Part shown: one piece after another, positions 41,974-48,316 of the stretch
Layout of the letters: the number at the start of each line of letters is the position of its first letter
Position numbering within the stretch: position 1 is the stretch's first letter
Origin: an uncultured Clostridia bacterium
GTDB lineage: Bacteria > Bacillota > Clostridia > Christensenellales > Borkfalkiaceae
Assembly: GCA_947625555.1 (NCBI GenBank)
Contig: CANQOT010000012.1
Location: 1 to 48,316, forward strand
Length of the DNA stretch: 48,316 nt
Reading direction: 5' to 3'
Program-made: the position numbers and the translations under genes
Notes under the pieces: generated by a model
What the model saw: only the letters and a program-made list of their open reading frames with translations
Told to the model about the DNA's origin: nothing
The model's database searches: none

Positions 41974-43269
41974 ATGAAGACAGTCTATACTTGCTTTTGT
42001 ACAAGCGTGATCCATGAGGGACATCTCAACATCATCCGCGAGGCAAGAAAGTACGGCGAAGTGATTGTCGGGGTTTTGAGCGACGAGGCGATGGTTCGTT
42101 TCAACCGCTTCCCGACTGTGGAGATGGAAGAACGCGTCCGCATGGTGGAAAGGATCGAAGGCGTGAGCAAGGTCATCATCCAGAAAGAAGTCATGTATGA
42201 CGAGGTGATAAAAACCTATCATCCCGATTATGTCGTCCATGGCGACAACTGGAAGAAGCCGCCGCTCAATGCCATCCGCGACAATGTTGAAAAATTGCTT
42301 TCCGCATACGGCGGCAAGATTATCGACGTTCCCTACACGTATAATGAGAACGTGCGGCGCATCGATCTGCGCAACAAGGAGAGGCTCGCCATGCCCGAGC
42401 TTCGCCGCCGTAGGCTCAAAAAACTTTTGAAGCTGCGCAACATTGTCAAGACGCTCGAAGTCCACAGCGGGCTTACGGGGCTGATCGCCGAAAAGACGGT
42501 GGTGGAGCATGAAGGGGAATACGACCAGTTCGACGCAATGTGGGTGAGCTCGCTCTGCGATTCTACCGCAAAGGGCAAGCCGGATATTGAACTCGTTGAT
42601 ATGACCTCCCGCTTCCGTACCATCGACGATATCATGGAAGTTACGACAAAACCCATCATCTTTGACGGAGATACGGGCGGGCTCACCGAACACTTTGTAT
42701 ATACCGTTCGGTCTTTGGAGCGCATGGGCGTCTCCGCCGTCATCATCGAGGACAAGGTGGGGCTCAAAAAGAATTCTCTCTTCGGCACAGAGGTGGAGCA
42801 GAAACAGGATAGCATCGAACATTTCTGCGAGAAGATCGCGGCGGGAAAACGCATTCAGCTCACCGACGATTTCATGATCATCGCCCGCATCGAGAGCCTC
42901 ATTCTTGAACAGGGCATGGAAGATGCGCTTGCGCGCGCCGCGGCCTATGTGAAAGCGGGGGCAGACGGCATCATGATCCACAGCCGCAAAAAGGAACCCG
43001 ACGAGATTCTCGCCTTCTGCGATGCGTTCAGAAAGACGGATAAAAATACGCCCATTGTCGTCGTGCCGACCTCTTTCAATTCCGTCACCGAGGCCGAGCT
43101 TGCGGCACACGGCGTCAACATCGTCATCTATGCCAATCAGCTCACGCGCAGTGCCTTCCCCGCCATGGAACAGACGGCGAAAGATATCTTGCGCTACCAC
43201 CGCGCCAAAGAGGTGGATGCCCGCCTCATGCCCATCAAGGATATCATTAGCCTCATCGAGGAACTTTGA
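41974..43269 (+). CDS. aepX: Phosphoenolpyruvate mutase fused to an N-terminal nucleotidyltransferase domain (431 aa)
   Basis: The C-terminal part (about 150-431) is PEP mutase, which makes the C-P bond: D231-G-D233-T-G-G and the diagnostic EDKVGLKKNS at 259-268 are intact. The first ~130 residues resemble a cytidylyltransferase of the glycerol-3-phosphate type, with H14-E-G-H17 and VHGDNW at 88-93; the second ISTT-type motif is not recognisable, so its activity is uncertain. Fused PEP mutases of this kind are known from surface phosphonate loci. GAGGT precedes the ATG. The stop overlaps the next ATG (TGATG). Confidence 0.93.
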   Translation: MKTVYTCFCTSVIHEGHLNIIREARKYGEVIVGVLSDEAMVRFNRFPTVEMEERVRMVERIEGVSKVIIQKEVMYDEVIKTYHPDYVVHGDNWKKPPLNAIRDNVEKLLSAYGGKIIDVPYTYNENVRRIDLRNKERLAMPELRRRRLKKLLKLRNIVKTLEVHSGLTGLIAEKTVVEHEGEYDQFDAMWVSSLCDSTAKGKPDIELVDMTSRFRTIDDIMEVTTKPIIFDGDTGGLTEHFVYTVRSLERMGVSAVIIEDKVGLKKNSLFGTEVEQKQDSIEHFCEKIAAGKRIQLTDDFMIIARIESLILEQGMEDALARAAAYVKAGADGIMIHSRKKEPDEILAFCDAFRKTDKNTPIVVVPTSFNSVTEAELAAHGVNIVIYANQLTRSAFPAMEQTAKDILRYHRAKEVDARLMPIKDIISLIEEL

Positions 43270-43973
43270 TGGAACGTGCAATTCTGATGGCGTCGGGCAT
43301 GGGCACCCGCATGCGCCCGCTCACCGAGAAAATGCCCAAGCCACTTATTCCCGTCTGCGGGAAGCCGATGATCGAGACGGTGATCGAAGGACTTCTCTCG
43401 CGCGGCGTAGGCGAGATCTACGTCGTCGTCGGCTATTTGAAAGAGAGCTTTTCCGCGATCGCAGAAAAATATCCTGCTGTGAAGCTCATCGAAAACCCGT
43501 ATTTTGAGAAAATCAACAACATCTCCTCCATCTTTGTTGCACGCGACATTCTCCGCATGGGCGATTGCTTTGTGTGTGAAGCTGACCTCTTTGTGCGCGA
43601 TGCGTCCATCTTTTCGGCGGAGCTCGATAAGTCCTGTTATTTCGGAAAATTTGTCGCGGGACGCTCAGAGGATTGGGTTTTCGATACCGATGAGGAAGGC
43701 ATTATCACGCGGGTCGGAAAGGGGGGAGTGGACCGTTTCAATATGGTTGGCATCTCCTTTTTGAAGGCGCGCGAAGCAAAGCTGATCGCAGACGCCGTCG
43801 AAAAACGCTTTGGGACGGCGGGCTTTGAACAGCTTTTTTGGGATGACGTCGTCGATGAACATATAAAAGAGCTTTGCCTCACCGTTCATCCCGTCCTCGA
43901 GGGGCAGATGGCAGAGATCGACACGCCCGAAGAGCTCCTCGCCGTCGAACGACGCCTTCGCGGCGAGCGTTAA
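43269..43973 (+). CDS. Sugar-nucleotidyltransferase-like protein, probable CTP:2-aminoethylphosphonate cytidylyltransferase (234 aa)
   Basis: Single NTP-transferase domain with GMGTRMRPLTEKMPKPL at 10-26 (nucleotide loop) and a metal aspartate in CEADLFVRD near 105. Size and motif match LicC/PntC-type cytidylyltransferases that make CDP-choline or CMP-2-aminoethylphosphonate. In this operon it should activate 2-aminoethylphosphonate for the LicD protein (inference). ATG at 43269 overlaps the PEP mutase stop. Confidence 0.85.
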   Translation: MERAILMASGMGTRMRPLTEKMPKPLIPVCGKPMIETVIEGLLSRGVGEIYVVVGYLKESFSAIAEKYPAVKLIENPYFEKINNISSIFVARDILRMGDCFVCEADLFVRDASIFSAELDKSCYFGKFVAGRSEDWVFDTDEEGIITRVGKGGVDRFNMVGISFLKAREAKLIADAVEKRFGTAGFEQLFWDDVVDEHIKELCLTVHPVLEGQMAEIDTPEELLAVERRLRGER

Positions 43974-44012
43974 CTCCGGCGATAATGCTTTGAGATGTTG
44001 ATACCTAACCCC

Positions 44013-44091
44013 TCGCAAATTTCTTTGCCCGCAATTTCAGAAAACAGCGCCCTTGAAAGGGCGCTGTTCGTTCTATGAAAGAAATTTGCGA
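44013..44091. terminator. Nested inverted repeats between phosphonate operon and groEL
   Basis: An outer 14-bp inverted repeat (TCGCAAATTTCTTT at 44013-44026, complement at 44078-44091) encloses a 12-bp hairpin AACAGCGCCCTT/AAGGGCGCTGTT (44043-44054, 44057-44068). It lies between convergent genes and can terminate in both directions; the inner stem alone would do, and the outer arms are unexplained. Confidence 0.7.
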
Positions 44092-44096
44092 AATTT

Positions 44097-45743
<1,647 letters not shown>

Positions 45744-46028
45744 TTACTCAACGATAGCTAAAATATCCGATTGCTTGATGATGGTGAATTCCTTCCCGTC
45801 GACCTTGAAGTCGGTGCCGCTGTACTTCGCGCAGAGGACCTTATCGCCGGGCTTCACCGTCATCTTGACTTCCTTCCCGTCGACCATGCCGCCGGGGCCG
45901 ACCGCAACGACGGTGCACGTCTGCGGTTTTTCCTGTGCCGAGGAGGGGAGATAAAATCCGCTCTTCGTCTTTTCTTCCACGGTGACCGCTTCGACGACCA
46001 CCTTATCGAACAAGGGTTTGATGTTCAT
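45744..46028 (-). CDS. groS: Co-chaperonin GroES (94 aa)
   Basis: Heptameric lid of GroEL. MNIKPLFDKVVVEAV at the start, the mobile loop around EKTKSGFYLPSSAQEKP, and VLCAKYSGTDFKVDGKEF near the end. TTGGAGG precedes the ATG. First gene of groES-groEL. The leader has no CIRCE element. Confidence 0.97.
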   Translation of the reverse strand: MNIKPLFDKVVVEAVTVEEKTKSGFYLPSSAQEKPQTCTVVAVGPGGMVDGKEVKMTVKPGDKVLCAKYSGTDFKVDGKEFTIIKQSDILAIVE

Positions 46029-46057
46029 GCAAAAACCTCCAATTTGAATTCCTTTAT

Positions 46058-46085
46058 ATTATAAACGCGTTGCATGCTCCGTCAA
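46058..46085 (-). promoter_or_regulatory. Promoter of groES-groEL
   Basis: On the minus strand TTGACG (46085-46080), 16-base spacer, TATAAT (46063-46058). No TTAGCACTC-N9-GAGTGCTAA repeat is present between promoter and start. Confidence 0.75.
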
Positions 46086-46137
46086 ACAAAAAAATGGAAT
46101 AATTTTCCCGATGTTTGCGCTTTTATTTTTTGCATGA

Positions 46138-46167
46138 TTGACAGGACCGCATTTTGCATGATATAAT
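46138..46167 (+). promoter_or_regulatory. Promoter of the dCMP deaminase gene
   Basis: TTGACA (46138-46143), 18-base spacer, TATAAT (46162-46167). The region 46029-46185 therefore carries two back-to-back promoters. Confidence 0.8.
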
Positions 46168-46185
46168 GAAAAAAGAGGTAAACAT

Positions 46186-46629
46186 ATGGATAAGTGGGAT
46201 ATTCGTTTCATGCAACTTACAGAGGATGTGGCCTCGTGGTCGAGCTGCCTTCGCCGCAAGGTGGGGGCGATCATCGTGCGCGAAAAACGCGTGATGGCGA
46301 CGGGGTACAACGGCGCGCCCGCGGGGATCGAATCGTGCACGGAGCGCGGCGGCTGTATGCGCGAGACGCTCGGTATCGAGAGCGGAACGCGGCAGGAGAT
46401 GTGCTATGCCGCGCACGCCGAACAGAACACGCTCATTCAAGCCGCGAAGTACGGCGTCAAGATCGACGGCGGAACGCTCTATTGCACGCATCAGCCCTGT
46501 GCGATCTGCGCAAAGCTCATCATCAATGCGGGTATCAAGCGCGTCGTCTATAAAGAGGGCTATCCCGACGCATTCTCGATGGAACTCTTCACCGAGGCGG
46601 GTACGGCCGTCGAAAAGTTTGAACTGTAA
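46186..46629 (+). CDS. comEB: dCMP deaminase / ComEB-like (147 aa)
   Basis: Zinc enzyme deaminating dCMP to dUMP for thymidylate synthesis. Zinc ligands and catalytic residues: H77-A-E79, C105 and C108 (PCAIC). The insertion with CTERGGCMRE (about 51-60) is typical of this family. AAAGAGG precedes the ATG at 46186. The comEB name is positional in Bacillus; no competence gene is adjacent here. Followed by two small hairpins before purB. Confidence 0.93.
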   Translation: MDKWDIRFMQLTEDVASWSSCLRRKVGAIIVREKRVMATGYNGAPAGIESCTERGGCMRETLGIESGTRQEMCYAAHAEQNTLIQAAKYGVKIDGGTLYCTHQPCAICAKLIINAGIKRVVYKEGYPDAFSMELFTEAGTAVEKFEL

Positions 46630-46635
46630 TTTGGG

Positions 46636-46667
46636 CTGCCGAGGGCAGTTTTCGCCCGAAATCGGGC
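46636..46667 (+). terminator. Two small hairpins between dCMP deaminase and purB
   Basis: CTGCC/GGCAG (46636-46648, loop GAG) is followed by TTTT; then GCCCGA/TCGGGC (46654-46667, loop AA). The first looks like a terminator; together they could attenuate purB. Confidence 0.45.
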
Positions 46668-46686
46668 ACTAAACGAGGTTTTGCAA

Positions 46687-46702
46687 AGTACTATGTCAGA
46701 CA
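46687..46702 (+). repeat. Recurring motif, third locus (over the purB start codon)
   Basis: AGTACTATGTCAGACA, identical over 16 bases to 18437-18452 in miaA. The ATG inside it (46693) is the purB start. Confidence 0.75.
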
Positions 46703-48129
46703 AAGCAATTTACGAAAACCCCTTGATTTCGCGCTATGCGAGCCGAGAAATGCAGGAAAATTTCGGGGAAGAGAAAAAGATCCGCCTTTGGCGCAGACTT
46801 TGGGTCGCCCTCGCCGAGAGCGAGATGGAGCTCGGCCTTCCTATCACCGCGGAGCAGGTCGCGGAGCTTAAAAGCCACGTCGACGATATCGATTTCGAGA
46901 AGGCGGAAATGCTCGAAAAGAGCACGCGGCACGACGTGATGGCGCACATCAAGGCGTTCGGCCTCGCCGCTCCCAACGCGGCGGGCATCATCCATTTGGG
47001 CGCGACGAGCTGTTTTGTCGATTGCAACGCCGATCTTCTTATCATGAAGGACGGGCTCGGGATCGTCTTGAAGAAACTCGTGAATGTGATGGACAAACTC
47101 AAAAAGTTTGCCCTTCGCTATAAAGATGTTCCGACGCTCGGCTTCACCCATCTGCAACCCGCCCAGCTCACGACGGTGGGCAAGCGTGCGACCCTTTGGC
47201 TTCAAGACCTCATGCTCGACTACGAGAGCCTTAAAAACTTGCTCGTCAGGTTCCGCATGCGCGGCGTAAAGGGGACGACGGGCACGCAGGCGAGCTTTTT
47301 GGAGCTCTTCGACGGCGACGGCGAAAAGGTGAAGGAGCTTGAACGCCACGTAATGCAAAAGCTTGGCTGTCGCAATGTCTATGGCGTTACGGGGCAGACC
47401 TATCCCCGCAAATTCGATTATGCGGTCTTGAACGTACTCTCGGGTATTGCGCAGTCCGCCTATAAATTCTCGAATGATATCCGCCTTTTGCAGAGCATGA
47501 AGGAGGTGGAAGAACCCTTCGAGCAGACGCAGATCGGCTCTTCCGCCATGGCCTATAAGCGCAACCCGATGCGCTGTGAGCGCATGGGAAGCCTTGCCCG
47601 CTATTTGATCTCTCTCCCCGTGAACGCCGCCATGACCGCGGGGACGCAGTGGTTTGAACGCACGCTCGACGATTCCGCCAACCGCCGCATTGTCCTCGCG
47701 CAGGCCTTTTTGACGGCGGACGCCGTTTTGGAGCTCTATCTGAACGTTGCGGACGGCCTCGTCGTCTATGAAAAGACGATCGCAAAGCACGTCGCGGCCG
47801 AGCTTCCCTTCATGGCGACGGAGAACATCTTGATGGAATGCGTGAAGGCTGGGGGCGACCGCCAAGAACTGCACGAGCGCATCCGCGTTCTCTCCATGGA
47901 GGCGGCAAAAATTGTTAAAGAGGAGGGCGGCGAAAACGACCTTCTCACGCGGATAGAAAGGGACCCCATGTTCCAAGCGGTGCACGGAAAGTTGGGGGAC
48001 ATCGTCGATGCGAAGAAATTCATCGGCAGGGCGCCCGCCCAAACGGAGGAGTTCATTTCTTCCGAGATCGAACCCATTCTCGTGTTGAACCGCCGTTTCC
48101 TCGGCGCCACGGGCGAGGTGAGAGTGTAA
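46693..48129 (+). CDS. purB: Adenylosuccinate lyase PurB (478 aa)
   Basis: Splits SAICAR and adenylosuccinate in purine synthesis. The flexible catalytic loop GSSAMAYKRNPM starts at G282, with Ala where Pro is usual; S283/S284 are present. TSxFVxxN-type signature (TSCFVDCNAD) lies near residue 100, and the THLQPAQ histidine motif near 150. The family N-terminus (MSDKAIYENPLISRYAS) favours ATG 46693; the nearest GAGG is 15 bases away, so initiation may be weak. A TTG at 46681 is the alternative. A terminator follows at 48158. No other pur gene is adjacent. Confidence 0.95.
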   Translation: MSDKAIYENPLISRYASREMQENFGEEKKIRLWRRLWVALAESEMELGLPITAEQVAELKSHVDDIDFEKAEMLEKSTRHDVMAHIKAFGLAAPNAAGIIHLGATSCFVDCNADLLIMKDGLGIVLKKLVNVMDKLKKFALRYKDVPTLGFTHLQPAQLTTVGKRATLWLQDLMLDYESLKNLLVRFRMRGVKGTTGTQASFLELFDGDGEKVKELERHVMQKLGCRNVYGVTGQTYPRKFDYAVLNVLSGIAQSAYKFSNDIRLLQSMKEVEEPFEQTQIGSSAMAYKRNPMRCERMGSLARYLISLPVNAAMTAGTQWFERTLDDSANRRIVLAQAFLTADAVLELYLNVADGLVVYEKTIAKHVAAELPFMATENILMECVKAGGDRQELHERIRVLSMEAAKIVKEEGGENDLLTRIERDPMFQAVHGKLGDIVDAKKFIGRAPAQTEEFISSEIEPILVLNRRFLGATGEVRV

Positions 48130-48157
48130 ACTGTACATGTAGTAAAAGAAGTTAAAT

Positions 48158-48186
48158 GCCGCCGAAGGGATTAGCCCCTCGGCGGC
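48158..48186 (+). terminator. Terminator of purB
   Basis: GCCGCCG-(A)-AGGG (48158-48169) pairs with CCCT-CGGCGGC (48176-48186). T-rich sequence (TTGTAATTT) follows. It also separates purB from the convergent partial gene. Confidence 0.75.
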
Positions 48187-48207
48187 TTGTAATTTATGAA
48201 AAGTAGT

Positions 48208-48315
48208 TTAATTTTTGTTCAGCCCGAACTTTCTCGTCTGCAATACTTCTTTCCAATAATTTTCTCGCGTGATAATGTAATCGTTGCCGAGGTTCATATT
48301 GCATACTTCGAGAAT
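48208..48315 (-). CDS. 3' end of an unidentified gene, partial at the right edge
   Basis: On the minus strand the frame is open from the window edge to a TAA at 48210-48208, giving 35 residues that read like real protein: CNMNLGNDYIITRENYWKEV, then a basic end (FGLNKN). The family is not certain; the ENYWKE...FG pattern recalls the C-terminus of some GIY-YIG nuclease-like proteins, a weak impression only. It converges on purB. Confidence 0.45.
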   Translation of the reverse strand: MLEVCNMNLGNDYIITRENYWKEVLQTRKFGLNKN

Positions 48316-48316
48316 A

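Noticed and set aside
44013-44091. Inverted repeats as insertion sequence ends
   Set aside because: Only 51 bases lie between the arms, no transposase gene is present and no target duplication is visible.
46029-46085. CIRCE element upstream of groES
   Set aside because: No TTAGCACTC/GAGTGCTAA repeat is present; AATTTGAATT near 46041 is only a short imperfect palindrome.

Overview
This 48.3 kb window reads as core chromosome of a GC-rich member of the Bacillota, class Clostridia, probably a gut-associated uncultured lineage. The evidence is indirect: BspA-type leucine-rich repeat protein, class A and B PBPs, a MurE with the meso-diaminopimelate motif, an endonuclease-type MutL, the nifS-thiI pairing, the mraZ-rsmH division cluster, and near-consensus TTGACA-17-TATAAT promoters. 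Affinity to Christensenellales-type lineages is a guess. I saw no rRNA, tRNA, CRISPR array, transposase or prophage gene.

Layout. 1-1.6 kb: 3' part of a large LRR surface protein, then a hairpin-rich repeat-like element. 1.8-5.1 kb: degV divergent from nfnAB (electron-bifurcating transhydrogenase). 5.2-8.9 kb: cwlD amidase, an acyl-ACP thioesterase with an almost leaderless promoter, a NifS-type cysteine desulfurase and thiI. 8.9-11.1 kb: class A PBP on the minus strand, tail-to-tail with thiI. 11.2-19.8 kb: tightly overlapping operon sirtuin-miaB-mutS-mutL-miaA-methionine gamma-lyase-like gene. 19.8-20.6 kb: deletion-scarred remnants of a tetR and an aldo/keto reductase gene. 20.6-22.6 kb: a compact operon with its own operator, encoding an SPFH protein, a 59-residue ribbon-helix-helix protein and two paralogous small membrane proteins. 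22.7-23.9 kb: rpsT divergent from murI.

24.0-37.8 kb: division and cell-wall (dcw) cluster: mraZ, rsmH, an FtsL-like protein with a very long cytoplasmic arm, an FtsI-type PBP that seems to start at an AUA codon, murE, mraY, murD, ftsW, murA, ftsQ, a strong terminator, then a separately promoted divergent ftsA and ftsZ. murF, murG and murC are absent from the cluster. 37.9-44.0 kb: six-gene phosphonate locus (LicD transferase, ornithine-cyclodeaminase-like protein, phosphonopyruvate decarboxylase, 2-aminoethylphosphonate aminotransferase, PEP mutase fused to a nucleotidyltransferase, second nucleotidyltransferase) that should make 2-aminoethylphosphonate, activate it as a CMP ester and place it on a surface glycan. 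44.1-46.0 kb: groES-groEL on the minus strand without CIRCE. 46.2-48.1 kb: dCMP deaminase and purB, then the 3' end of an unknown minus-strand gene.

The best candidates for something undescribed are the SPFH/RHH/small-membrane-protein operon with its paired TGATATCA operator, and a 13-16 bp motif around AGTACTATGTCAG that recurs in three unrelated genes in different reading frames.
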